Of a stretch of DNA of 64,000 bases, positions 28,669 to 37,249 are shown in pieces. Positions within the stretch are counted from its first letter, which is position 1; each line of letters opens with the position of its first letter. The position numbers and the translations under genes are program-made. This DNA comes from Sinorhizobium numidicum. Its GTDB lineage: Bacteria; Pseudomonadota; Alphaproteobacteria; Rhizobiales; Rhizobiaceae. Location: contig NZ_CP120367.1 of the NCBI RefSeq assembly GCF_029892045.1, positions 744,001 through 808,000 of the forward strand. The letters run 5' to 3'. Under the pieces are notes generated by a model. It was not told the origin of the DNA, did no database searches, and worked only from the letters and a program-made list of their open reading frames with translations.

Positions 28669-29364
28669 ATGTTGGTTCAGGGAACGGGTTTGGATAATTT
28701 GTCTTCATCGATTTTCACGAAGAATTTCGCCGCCCTGCTATTCGACATGGACGGGACGCTGCTCAACTCGATGGCTGTCGTCGAAAGAGTATGGGGCGCC
28801 TGGGCGGCACGTAACGGGATCGATGCCGATCTCCTAATGAAATCCGTGCATGGGGTGCGTGCGGTTGACACAATCCGCAAACTGGGCCTGCCGGTTGATC
28901 CGGAACAGGAGGCGCGCGACCTTGCGGAGGCGGAAATCGCCGACATTGAAGGCATCGTCGAAATCCCCGGCGCCGTCGCCTTCCTCGGCACGCTGCCGCC
29001 GGAGAGGTGGGCGATCGTAACCTCGGCGCCGCTTGAGCTCGCAGTGCGCCGCCTGGCCGCGGCGGGCATTCCAATGCCGCGCCTCATGATAACCGGTGAA
29101 GATGTGTCCGCGGGCAAGCCTGATCCTGAGGGTTATCTTCTTGCAGCCGAAAAGCTCGGCGTCCGTTCAGAGGATTGCCTCGTTTTCGAGGATGCGCCCG
29201 CCGGCATTCTCGCCGGCAGATCGGCGGGGGCCGAGGTCGCTGTTATCACCGGAGCCCACACCGCGGCGGTCGGAACAACGCATATAACGCTGGCACACTA
29301 CACCGACGTCGAAACTCGCCTCGGAGAAGACGGGTGGCTGTCGCTTCATCGGCGTCATTTCTGA
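28669..29364 (+). CDS. HAD-superfamily sugar-phosphatase-like hydrolase
   Basis: A 231-residue haloacid dehalogenase-type phosphatase. Motif I is LLFDMDGTLLNS, motif II is VTSAP, motif III lies in SAGKPDPEGYLLA, and motif IV is VFEDAPAGILAG. The cap is the small helical type inserted after motif I, as in YfbT/phosphoglycolate-phosphatase relatives. A TTG at 28690 with AGGGA 7 bases upstream is an alternative start. The substrate is probably a sugar or polyol phosphate. It stands alone after the metallophosphatase. Confidence 0.83.
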   Translation: MLVQGTGLDNLSSSIFTKNFAALLFDMDGTLLNSMAVVERVWGAWAARNGIDADLLMKSVHGVRAVDTIRKLGLPVDPEQEARDLAEAEIADIEGIVEIPGAVAFLGTLPPERWAIVTSAPLELAVRRLAAAGIPMPRLMITGEDVSAGKPDPEGYLLAAEKLGVRSEDCLVFEDAPAGILAGRSAGAEVAVITGAHTAAVGTTHITLAHYTDVETRLGEDGWLSLHRRHF

Positions 29365-29471
29365 CGGCTTACCTGTCGCACTGACCTATAAAGAGCCTGC
29401 GAGGATCATTGCCTTGCCAGCCTCATCGCGCGTGCGTGCAACTTCGCGCAACCTGAGCCTGCGAGTCCGGG

Positions 29472-29491
29472 CCCCAGATACACATCTGGGG
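29472..29491. terminator. Hairpin CCCCAGAT-acac-ATCTGGGG
   Basis: An 8-base perfect stem with a 4-base loop, 108 bases after the HAD gene. There is no T-run after it, so its role as terminator is uncertain; it may belong to the repeat-rich spacer that follows. Confidence 0.45.
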
Positions 29492-29515
29492 GTCGGTTCG
29501 GGTATGCGCGACACC

Positions 29516-29620
29516 CTACAGCGCCGTGCGTCTTTTCAGACGCACGAAGGTCGCTGTAGCACTTTGAATTGCTGCATGTTTTTAGCCTTAAATCGGCTCC
29601 GATTTAAGGAAACATGCAGT
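29516..29620 (+). repeat. RIME-like intergenic mosaic element, complete
   Basis: A 105-base element with two palindromes: CTACAGCG ... GTGCGTCTTTTCAGACGCAC ... CGCTGTAG, then CCTTAAATCGGCTCCGATTTAAGG inside a TGCATG ... CATGCA frame. This matches the layout of Rhizobium-specific intergenic mosaic elements known from Sinorhizobium. It is the best-preserved copy in the window; other full or half copies lie at 13308, 21619, 37157 and 38546. Confidence 0.8.
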
Positions 29621-30114
29621 AAGCAGTTCTTTGTAGCAAATCCGGAAGAGTGTTGGTCGCCACAGCGGACGCTTGGCGAACGATTCTTGCGACGCGCGAG
29701 CGCGTCATTGCGTGACGGTTGGCGGAAACAGTGTCGCACTAACGGCAAAGCTGGCCGAACAGCCGATCTCGGCCCGGCATGGGCGGTCAGCCCGCTGCTG
29801 GCGCCTCACAAGGAGAATTGCCGCTATAAGACAGAAAGCACATTTATCATTAGTGGCCGCAACGCTCATAAAGCAACTGCTAAAGCAAATTCCCCTATAA
29901 AATCAGTGTGGTACAAAGACCACAACCTTCGAGCAAATGCCTTCTTGTCGCAATCTCCTGATGCGGAGGACGGAGTTTCCTGAAATACAGTCATCAGCAA
30001 CTCACTTCCGTATCTCCTTAATGGTCCGGTCGAATTGCTCTGGGGAGAGCCGTCACTGGAGGGCTGACACCCAGCCGTGGCTGGCTGAGCGTCGAGAGTG
30101 GGTGTGCCGGGGAT
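29621..30114. promoter_or_regulatory. Upstream region of the adhesin cassette
   Basis: About 490 bases with no supported gene; local base composition is lower in GC around 29815-29925 than in the flanking genes. It includes a perfect palindrome CCAGCC-GT-GGCTGG at 30071-30084, about 30 bases before the first cassette gene. This is the only place for a cassette promoter because the genes downstream are closely packed. Confidence 0.4.
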
Positions 30115-30693
30115 ATGGGGTTCATGAGCAGTTCGGCTTCGTTTCCGATGGTCTCTCCTGATACGGCGCGGTCCGCGTCTCTTCAGCTGCAGGATGGCGT
30201 TGAACGTCCTTTGGAGAAATCCACGGGCACAAGTGGCCAGGCAGCGGCCGAGATGCGGCAGATTCTTTCGGAAGAGATCGGTCAAAGGGTGCGGTTGGCA
30301 TTCCAAGCTTTGGAAACGCGTTACCGTGGGCTTCCCGAAGCCAAATGGGACATGTTGCTCGCCAACTATGTCTACGGCCTCACGGCGGTGGTCCTTGCCG
30401 GCGAAGCGCCCGCTCAGCACCTCAAGGCAATTCGCTCCCATCTCGAAGAGGTGATCCCGGCCGAGCGAGCCGCGAGGGCGCTCGAAACGGTGCCCGAGGA
30501 GAGCGACGCCTGGCTTGAGGGCGCGCTCGCAAGCGTCGAATCAATCGGCGGCAGGCATGGCCATGCGCTTCTGGCGCATGGCGTCGATGCCAGCCCCATC
30601 ATGCCATCCTCGAACGGACACGCATCACCGGCAGGGCCGGGGGAGTCTGCCGCGATCGAGAGCGAAGCGGTACAGGAGGTACTCATCCCATGA
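30115..30693 (+). CDS. Hypothetical protein coupled to the adhesin
   Basis: A 192-residue protein I do not recognise. It has no signal peptide or membrane helix. The middle (about 45-150) is predicted by eye to be helical, with QAAAEMRQILSEEIGQRVRLAFQALETRYRGLPEAKWDMLL, and the C-terminus is low-complexity and rich in Ser, Pro, Gly and Glu. ATG at 30115 and at 30124 are both possible starts. Its stop overlaps the adhesin start by 4 bases, so the two are translated together; a regulatory or biogenesis role for the adhesin is an inference from that alone. Confidence 0.6.
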   Translation: MGFMSSSASFPMVSPDTARSASLQLQDGVERPLEKSTGTSGQAAAEMRQILSEEIGQRVRLAFQALETRYRGLPEAKWDMLLANYVYGLTAVVLAGEAPAQHLKAIRSHLEEVIPAERAARALETVPEESDAWLEGALASVESIGGRHGHALLAHGVDASPIMPSSNGHASPAGPGESAAIESEAVQEVLIP

Positions 30694-33600
30694 CATCTAT
30701 ACAGGGAACAATCGCGCAACGTGAACCGGCCCGCTTCGCCGCAAGCTGCTCTAGCGGTGCGCACAAGGGCAACCGCTCGCTGCGCCGTCGGCTGATGATG
30801 GCGCTGCGCCTGGCGCACCGCGTGCTTGGCCCGAGGCGAGATCGGCTCGGGTGCGGCATGCTCGGCATCGGCGGAAGCCTCGCCGGTGTTGCATCGGCGG
30901 CCGCGATGCTCGTGATCGCCACCCCGGCGCAGGCACAATATGCCGCCGGCGGCGGCACGGCGACAGCCAGCGGCTCCATCGCCATCGGCGCGCCCGCGAC
31001 GGCCTCTCAGCTCAATGCCGTTGCGATCGGGACCCGATCCGTCTCGTCGACACAATATGGGGTGGCAATCGGCCAGGACGCGTCGGCCACAGGAACCGGC
31101 GGCGCCGTGGCGGTGGGCGGCGGTGCGATCTCAAACAACATCAATACGGTCGCGCTTGGCGTCAACGCCAACGCCATTGCGGCCGGGGCCAGCGCGCTGG
31201 GCACCGCCGCCTTGGCTTCGGGAGGGAACTCCACCGCGGTCGGCGTTGGCTCTACGGCCAGCAACAGCTTTGCGTGGGCCGGGGGCTACGGATCTGAAGC
31301 TAGCGGGGTGCGCGCCCTCGCGCTCGGGTTTCAGGCGACCGCGTCCGGGCTGGATGCCGTGGCCCAAGGCAATTCCGCCAGCGCAGGCGCCCAGAATGCC
31401 GTCGCTATCGGCTTCCAGGCGACCGCCACCACGATCAACTCCGTCTATCTCGGCTCGCGCACCGCTGCGGGAACAGGCGCCCTCGCACAGAGCGCCATCG
31501 CGATCGGCACCGATGTGACAGCGTCCCAGGCCGACACCATTGCGATGGGGCGCGCAAGCCGGGCGACTGCCGTCAACGCCACGGCGATCGGCCTTCTCTC
31601 CAACGCGTCGGGGTTGAGTTCGTCGGCGTTCGGCAGATCGGCCAATGCTTCGGCCGACTTCGCACTGGCGCTGGGTAACGGAAGCGTGTCGAGTGGAACC
31701 GCCTCGGTCGCGGCCGGGTCGGGCGCCCAGGCCACGAACGCCGCCGCCATAGCGGTGGGCAACAACGCCAATGCCTCGGCGCTCAATGCAATCGCGATGG
31801 GCACCAGCGCGGTCGCAAACTCCGCCGACGCGGTGGCGATCGGCAACGGCTCGACCGCGACCGGCGGCAAGGCAGTGTCCATCGGTTCGGGCAACGTCGC
31901 CAACGGCAATGGCGCGGTGGCGATCGGCGATCCCAACACCGCGACCGGCGACGGCGCCGTGGCGCAGGGCATGGATAACACCGCCACCGGCAACGGCTCG
32001 GTCGCCATGGGCAATACCAATATGGTCGGCGGCGGCGGACAGGCGGTCAGCACGCCCGGCACCGCGGCGCAGGGTGCCGTCGGCATCGGCTATCAGAACA
32101 CCGTGACCGGCCAGGGCGCGGTGGCCATCGGCGACCGCAACATCGCCAATGGCGTAAGCGCCATCGCCATGGGCAGCCAGGCCAACGCCGCTGCCGCCAA
32201 CGCGATGGCGCTTGGCGCCGGCGCAACCGCGACGCATGCCGGATCCGTGGCTCTGGGTTCGGGCTCGGTGACGGCCGTCGCGGTACCCACGCCGAACACC
32301 ATTATCAACGGAACAACCTACAACTTCGCCGGCGCGGCCCCGACCTCGACAGTAAGCGTCGGCGCTGTCGGCGCCGAGCGCACCATCACCAATGTGGCGG
32401 CAGGCCGGATCTCCTCTACCTCGACGGATGCGATCAACGGTTCGCAGCTCTTCGCGACGAACCAGGCGATCACTGCCGTCGGGACCGGTCTCGACACGTT
32501 TGGCACGAGCGTGTCGACGGCGCTCGGCGGCACCTCTGCCTATAATCCGACCACCAACCAGGTAACGGCGGGGCTTGCGATCGGCGGCACGACCTATAAC
32601 AACGTGCAGTCCGCCCTCACCGCGGTGAACGGCACGGCCTCGGCAGGCTGGAACCTGCAGGCGAACGGGGGTGCCGCGACGAACGTCGCCCCGGGCGGGA
32701 CGGTGCAACTGCTCAACGGGCAGAACATCTCCGTCACGCGCAGCGGCACGGATATCACGATCGCCACGACGCCGGCCCTCACCGCCGACAGCCTGACGCT
32801 GTCGAGCGGGCAAGTGTTCAATGCCGCGGGCCTCTTCATGAACGGCACCGGCATCAGCGGCCTTTTGGACGGGACGGTCTCCGCGACCTCGACCGAAGCG
32901 ATCAATGGCTCGCAGCTCTACGGCACGTCTCTCAGCATCGCCAACATTCTCGGCGGCGGCGCCATCGTGAACCCGGACGGCACCGTCAGCAGCCCGACCT
33001 ACACGATCGCGGGCAGCAGCTACACAACGGTGGGCGGCGCCTTCACAGCCATCGACGACGCCATCAGCGGCGGCGGCGGGATAAAATATTTCCACGCCAA
33101 TTCGACACTTGCGGATTCGAGCGCCGCTGGAACCGACTCGGTCGCCATCGGCCCGCAGAGCGTCGCAACCGGCAACAACAGCTTGGCCGCAGGCTTGAAC
33201 GCCCAGGCAAGCGCCAACACCTCGCTCGCCATCGGCCAGAACACCCAGTCGACGGTGCTCGGCGGCGTGGCGCTCGGCTCGGGCTCGGTGGCCGACCGGG
33301 CGATCGCGCCGGCATCCGGCAGCATTCTCTCCGGAACCCAAATCATCCCGTACAACACGTCGGACAAGATCCTGCTCGGCGCGGTCTCGGTGGGCAACTC
33401 GACGTCCTTCCGGCAGATCACCAACGTCGCCGACGGCACGGAAGACCAGGACGCAGTCACCATCCGCCAGCTCAAGGGGGCACTGTCATCGTTCGCGGTG
33501 TCGTCCACCAATTACTTCCACGCCAATTCGACGGCTTCGGATTCGCTTGCTGTCGGCGTCGATTCCGTGGCAATCGGCCCGCGCACAACCGTCAACGGCG

Positions 33601-34598
33601 ATAACGGCATCGGCATGGGCAACGGCGCCGTCGTCCAGATGACGGCGCCCGGCGGCATTTCGATCGGCCATAACTCGACCGTCAACCTGGCCGACGGCAT
33701 CGCGCTCGGCACGAATTCGACCGCGAACGGCATCCAGGCGATGGCCCTTGGCGCTGGCGCCACTGCCAATGAACCGGGCAGCGTGGCTCTCGGCGCAGGC
33801 TCGACCACCGCGGCCGCAGTGGCGACCACCGGCGCCACGATCAACGGCGTCGCCTACACCTTCGCGGGCACCAACCCGACGAGCACGGTGAGCGTGGGCG
33901 GCGTCGGCAGTGAACGCACAATCACCAATGTTGCCGCAGGCCGTATCAGCGCCACATCAACCGACGCCATCAACGGCAGCCAGCTCCATGCGACCAATCA
34001 GGCCGTCGAATCCCTGCAGACGGGAATTGGCGATCTTGAGGAGGTCGCCGTCAAATATGACCAAAACCCTGATGGCACCAAGGCGAACTCAATAACACTC
34101 GTGGGCGGCGACCCCGGCGCGCCCGTTGTCATCCACAATGTCGGGGCCGGCGTGGCCGACACGGATGCGGCGAACGTAGGGCAGGTAAAAGCCATTGCCG
34201 GCACAGTGGCCGGCTCGAAGAAATATACGGACGACCGAGCGACCTGGGCGGTCGGCCAGGCAAAAACCTACACCGACGAGGTGGCAGGCACGACCCTGAA
34301 CTCGGCCAACGCCTACACCGACTCCAGGCTCAGCCAGCTCAACACGGACTTGGGCGGCATCCGGAGCGAGGCTCGACAGGCGGCGGCGATCGGCCTGGCG
34401 GCGGCGTCGCTGCGCTATGACGACCGGCCCGGTAAGCTCAGTGTGGCGGCCGGCGGCGGCTATTGGCGCAACGAGGGGGCGTTTGCGTTCGGCGCCGGCT
34501 ACACCAGCGAGGACGGCCGCGTTCGGGCCAATCTTTCCGGTACGACCGCGGGCGGTGCGTGGGGCGTCGGGGCAGGCCTCAGCGTGACCTTGAATTGA
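30690..34598 (+). CDS. Trimeric autotransporter adhesin, YadA/BadA type
   Basis: A 1302-residue type Vc secreted adhesin that trimerises and exports its own passenger through the outer membrane. It has a long positively charged N-terminal extension before the signal-peptide core (about 70-88, ending TPAQAQ). A head of many 14-residue-type repeats with AIG/ALG, SVAIG and NATG cores follows. Neck motifs ERTITNVAAGRIS-STSTDAINGSQL occur at about 564-594 and 1075-1105, with degenerate necks near 725 and 911. The stalk holds KYTDD and AYTDS segments. The C-terminal YadA anchor (about 1217-1302) begins IRSEARQAAAIGLAAASLRYDDRPGKLSVAAG. It ends in Asn rather than the usual aromatic residue. Attachment to plant roots, soil surfaces or other cells is the likely role. 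Confidence 0.9.
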   Translation: MTSIQGTIAQREPARFAASCSSGAHKGNRSLRRRLMMALRLAHRVLGPRRDRLGCGMLGIGGSLAGVASAAAMLVIATPAQAQYAAGGGTATASGSIAIGAPATASQLNAVAIGTRSVSSTQYGVAIGQDASATGTGGAVAVGGGAISNNINTVALGVNANAIAAGASALGTAALASGGNSTAVGVGSTASNSFAWAGGYGSEASGVRALALGFQATASGLDAVAQGNSASAGAQNAVAIGFQATATTINSVYLGSRTAAGTGALAQSAIAIGTDVTASQADTIAMGRASRATAVNATAIGLLSNASGLSSSAFGRSANASADFALALGNGSVSSGTASVAAGSGAQATNAAAIAVGNNANASALNAIAMGTSAVANSADAVAIGNGSTATGGKAVSIGSGNVANGNGAVAIGDPNTATGDGAVAQGMDNTATGNGSVAMGNTNMVGGGGQAVSTPGTAAQGAVGIGYQNTVTGQGAVAIGDRNIANGVSAIAMGSQANAAAANAMALGAGATATHAGSVALGSGSVTAVAVPTPNTIINGTTYNFAGAAPTSTVSVGAVGAERTITNVAAGRISSTSTDAINGSQLFATNQAITAVGTGLDTFGTSVSTALGGTSAYNPTTNQVTAGLAIGGTTYNNVQSALTAVNGTASAGWNLQANGGAATNVAPGGTVQLLNGQNISVTRSGTDITIATTPALTADSLTLSSGQVFNAAGLFMNGTGISGLLDGTVSATSTEAINGSQLYGTSLSIANILGGGAIVNPDGTVSSPTYTIAGSSYTTVGGAFTAIDDAISGGGGIKYFHANSTLADSSAAGTDSVAIGPQSVATGNNSLAAGLNAQASANTSLAIGQNTQSTVLGGVALGSGSVADRAIAPASGSILSGTQIIPYNTSDKILLGAVSVGNSTSFRQITNVADGTEDQDAVTIRQLKGALSSFAVSSTNYFHANSTASDSLAVGVDSVAIGPRTTVNGDNGIGMGNGAVVQMTAPGGISIGHNSTVNLADGIALGTNSTANGIQAMALGAGATANEPGSVALGAGSTTAAAVATTGATINGVAYTFAGTNPTSTVSVGGVGSERTITNVAAGRISATSTDAINGSQLHATNQAVESLQTGIGDLEEVAVKYDQNPDGTKANSITLVGGDPGAPVVIHNVGAGVADTDAANVGQVKAIAGTVAGSKKYTDDRATWAVGQAKTYTDEVAGTTLNSANAYTDSRLSQLNTDLGGIRSEARQAAAIGLAAASLRYDDRPGKLSVAAGGGYWRNEGAFAFGAGYTSEDGRVRANLSGTTAGGAWGVGAGLSVTLN

Positions 34599-34747
34599 GG
34601 ATCACGACGACATGGCAAGCGGCGGGCTCACGCAGTTTCGGAAAGCCCCTCGCTGCCCCGTTGATTGCCCTCCACTGCGAGATCGCGGCGAGTATTCGTC
34701 GCGATCTTCAAGCCCTGCGGTTCCCATCATGAAGTTCTTTTTTGTCA

Positions 34748-35353
34748 ATGTTCCGTTCACTTGCTGAGCCCATCCGCATGCGAGACCGAGCTGCGGGGCG
34801 GTTCGTCCTGCTCGCAGCGGGTTGCCTGCTCCTTACCGGCGGCTCGCCCGTCGCTGGCCAGGAAACGGGATCCTACCGGATAAAACCGTCGGAGGTGGTG
34901 CCGCCGCAAGGCGTTCCATTGGGCAGCTATCGCCGGATTATCCAGCCCTTCGAGAACTGGAACCTGATCTGCGACGAGAATCTCAAGGCCAAACGCAAGG
35001 TGTGCAACATCAGCCAATCCTTCATCGATCAGAATCAGGCGCTCATCTTCAGCTGGTCTCTGGCTGCCGATGAGAAAGGCAAGCCTTTCATGATCCTGCG
35101 GGCGCCCGCGCACCTCGGTACGGGGAGCAAGATTTCGCTCGGGATCGCCGGACGGGAAAAGCCCGTCGACGTCCAACTGACCGCATGCGACAGCACGGTC
35201 TGCGTCGGCTACCTACCCGTCGGCCCGATTCTTCGACAGCAAATCGGCAACGAAGCCACCATCAATGTTTCCTATTCCCCGCCTTCGGGCGCGGCAGTCA
35301 GCCTGGATGCCCCATTCAAGGGGCTCAAGTCTGCACTGTCAGCCATCAACTAG
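34748..35353 (+). CDS. IalB-like secreted protein in the adhesin cassette
   Basis: A roughly 200-residue protein with a signal peptide (core FVLLAAGCLLLTGG, cleavage near VAGQE). The mature domain matches the invasion-associated locus B family: W-LICDE, a Cys pair in ICDENLKAKRKVCN, the segment KISLGI, and a second Cys pair in LTACDSTVCVGYLP. IalB was named in Bartonella, where it aids entry into erythrocytes; most alphaproteobacteria keep family members of unknown function. Possible starts are TTG 34742, ATG 34748 and ATG 34778. It follows the adhesin on the same strand after 149 bases. Confidence 0.8.
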   Translation: MFRSLAEPIRMRDRAAGRFVLLAAGCLLLTGGSPVAGQETGSYRIKPSEVVPPQGVPLGSYRRIIQPFENWNLICDENLKAKRKVCNISQSFIDQNQALIFSWSLAADEKGKPFMILRAPAHLGTGSKISLGIAGREKPVDVQLTACDSTVCVGYLPVGPILRQQIGNEATINVSYSPPSGAAVSLDAPFKGLKSALSAIN

Positions 35354-35364
35354 CGAGAGACCAC

Positions 35365-36105
35365 ATGACCCGCCAATCCATCCAGGACAGAATATTGACC
35401 AGCTCGCAGGCCCCTGCACCGGCAGAGCCGATGGCAACTCCATCATCGGCACGATGGTCAGTTTGGCGGGTGGTGCGAAACGTCGCGCTGGCCGGCATGT
35501 TCGCCGTCGTGGTCGCCGCGGTGGTCGTTCTCTCATTCCATTTCTATCCCCCGCTCGGGAGATTTGTCGCGGAGACCGCCTCGGCCCAGTCGCAAGCGCC
35601 CGCTGAGGGCAAGCCCGCTGAGAGCAAGCCCGCGGAGAACAAGGCCGTGGCAGGAGGTGCAGCGGCGGCCGAGACGCCATTTCAAAAGCATGCGAACCAA
35701 GCAGGCGTCCACACCTGCGCCAAGGTCTTCGCCGCGCTGGGGGAGGCCCTGACCTTGGGGTCGACGTATACCGAACAAACGCAATGGAACACTTCGTCGC
35801 CCGATACCCATCCGGTGCAGGCCATTGCCGGAATGACTTATGACCTGCCCGACTATAAGGCGCAGGCGGCGGGTGTCGTGTTCGCTTCGCCCATCGGCCA
35901 GGGCTGCGAAGGCGGCTTCGTGCGGGTGGCGCCGTTCCAGAGGACATGCCAGGAAATCGTGCAGACACTTCCGAAGGGCAGCGTCCTGGCGGACAACCTT
36001 TCGAACACGATGCTTTTCAACCTGGCCAACGATGGCGGCCAGGCTCTTCTGGTCCCCACCGGAAACGCCTGCGTGGTCGTCTCCGTCGCGAGAATGGCCG
36101 GATAA
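35365..36105 (+). CDS. Membrane-anchored periplasmic protein of the adhesin cassette
   Basis: A 246-residue protein I do not recognise by family. About 38 cytosolic residues lead to one membrane helix (NVALAGMFAVVVAAVVVLSF, about 39-60). An alanine/proline/lysine linker with GKPAES-KPAEN-type repeats follows, then a periplasmic domain of about 150 residues with four cysteines (HTCAKV, GQGCEGG, RTCQEI, GNACVV), enough for two disulfides. It starts 11 bases after the IalB-like gene. The topology recalls inner-membrane assistants of trimeric autotransporters such as SadB, but there is no sequence similarity I can claim. Confidence 0.7.
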   Translation: MTRQSIQDRILTSSQAPAPAEPMATPSSARWSVWRVVRNVALAGMFAVVVAAVVVLSFHFYPPLGRFVAETASAQSQAPAEGKPAESKPAENKAVAGGAAAAETPFQKHANQAGVHTCAKVFAALGEALTLGSTYTEQTQWNTSSPDTHPVQAIAGMTYDLPDYKAQAAGVVFASPIGQGCEGGFVRVAPFQRTCQEIVQTLPKGSVLADNLSNTMLFNLANDGGQALLVPTGNACVVVSVARMAG

Positions 36106-36156
36106 GCACTCACGCTTGCGATGTATTCCTGATCAACTTCAGCTTGGAGCACGAAC

Positions 36157-36627
36157 ATGTGGTTCAGCCGTCGCCTTTGGCTCATACTGATTGCCGCCCT
36201 AATTGGCATTTCGCCCGGCAATGCCGCCGATTTGGTGACCCCGCAGCCGGGACCTGCGCCCGAAGAGAAGGGCATCTGGGGCGCGATTGCGTTTTCGCCT
36301 GTCGATGGCCGGCACGGCTTCTTCTGGGGCGCCGACAAGAGGACGGAAGCGGAAGATGCCGCGCTCAAGCATTGCGAGAATGCGGAAGGTGCAGCTTGCA
36401 AGGTGGTCGAAGTGTTCCGCAACCACCGCCATTGGGATGACGACGACGGCACGGGCTTTCCCTACGAGCATTGTGCAGTTCTGTCGCTAGGGGGGACCTC
36501 CCGTGCTGGAACCCCGTTCTGGGGCACCGCTTCGGCGACGACCCGTCGCGAAGCGGAACGGAAGGCCCTGAGCCTCTGTGGCGGCCAAGAGAACCAGTGC
36601 GAGATCCGCGAATGGGTTTGCACCTGA
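36157..36627 (+). CDS. DUF4189-type secreted protein
   Basis: A 156-residue protein with a clear signal peptide (LWLILIAALIGISPGNAA). The mature part has the DUF4189 pattern: WGAIAFSPVDGRHGFFWGADKRTEAEDAALKHC, then a second AER-KALSLC repeat. Eight or fewer cysteines pair in each half (HCENAEGAACKVV; LCGGQENQCEIREWVC). It lies 51 bases after the anchored protein and closes the adhesin cassette. Function is unknown in the family; the periplasm or cell surface is the probable site. Confidence 0.75.
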   Translation: MWFSRRLWLILIAALIGISPGNAADLVTPQPGPAPEEKGIWGAIAFSPVDGRHGFFWGADKRTEAEDAALKHCENAEGAACKVVEVFRNHRHWDDDDGTGFPYEHCAVLSLGGTSRAGTPFWGTASATTRREAERKALSLCGGQENQCEIREWVCT

Positions 36628-36672
36628 GGCAGACGGAACGCCGCCCATGCTTACCGCCTCGGCGCTTGAGTC

Positions 36673-37242
36673 GTGAGCGTTCTCGCCGACCATCCGGCGG
36701 CAACGCTTGTCCGGCAGCGCAATTGGAGCCGGCCGACCCTTGCCGACTGGCGTGGAGCGCTAGAGGAAGAGATCCTGAAGCATGACGCTGTCGATCTTGT
36801 GGCCCACAGTCTGGGATCCGTGCTGGTTGCGATGCTGGCAAAGCGGCCGACGGCCGAACGGGTGAGGAGCGCACTGCTGGTCGCGCCGTGTGATCTCGAC
36901 GAGACCGAACGGCTCCATACGGGCGCAATCGATTTCGGTGCGATGCCCACAGACAGGCTGGCATTCCCAAGCCTCGTCGTCGGCAGTCTCAACGATCGCT
37001 ACATGCGCTTCAACCGTCTAAGGTCGTTTTGCAAGGCATGGCGCAGCAATCTCGTCGATCTTGGTCATGCGGGTCACATAAACCCTGAAAGCGGTTTCGG
37101 TCGCTGGCCGGGCGGTTATAACCTGCTTAGGGTTCTGAACGATATTGCCCGCCGCAAAACATGCAGCAATTCAAAGTGCTACAGCGACCTTTGTGCGTCT
37201 GAAAAGACGCACGGCGCTGTAGGTGCCGCGTCGCCAGCATGA
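36673..37242 (+). pseudogene. Truncated RBBP9/YdeN-like serine hydrolase
   Basis: The body is a typical small alpha/beta hydrolase: LVAHSLGSVLVA with the nucleophile serine, VGSLNDRYMRF with the acid, and DLGHAGHINPESGFGRWPGGYN with the histidine. The usual first strand and oxyanion loop (a VPG-x-W segment and about 15-25 residues) are missing at the N-terminus, where only a GTG start is available. The last 25-30 residues (from about RKTCSNSKC) are read from a RIME-like repeat, so the native C-terminus is replaced. Probably inactive, though the catalytic triad is still encoded. Confidence 0.65.
37157..37222 (-). repeat. Half RIME-like element inside a gene end
   Basis: AACATGCAGCAATTCAAAGTG, then CTACAGCGACCTTTGTGCGTC and AAAAGACGCACGGCGCTGTAG: this is the first palindrome plus flank of the element at 29516-29620, in reverse orientation. 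It overlaps the 3' part of the hydrolase reading frame and supplies its last residues. Confidence 0.75.
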
Positions 37243-37249
37243 GCTTGGA

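Noticed and set aside
29414..29983. A 189-residue frame across the RIME-like repeat
   Set aside because: Its sequence is made from the repeat and spacer; no family match, no ribosome-binding site.
31131..33341. A 736-residue open frame on the minus strand inside the adhesin gene
   Set aside because: It is antisense to a repetitive GC-rich gene, rich in Arg/Gly/Ala, with no domain; it is a by-product of the adhesin's codon pattern.
30690..34598. Adhesin repeats as a possible tandem DNA repeat array
   Set aside because: The 42-base periodicity comes from the 14-residue protein repeats and varies in sequence; it is coding, not a separate repeat element.
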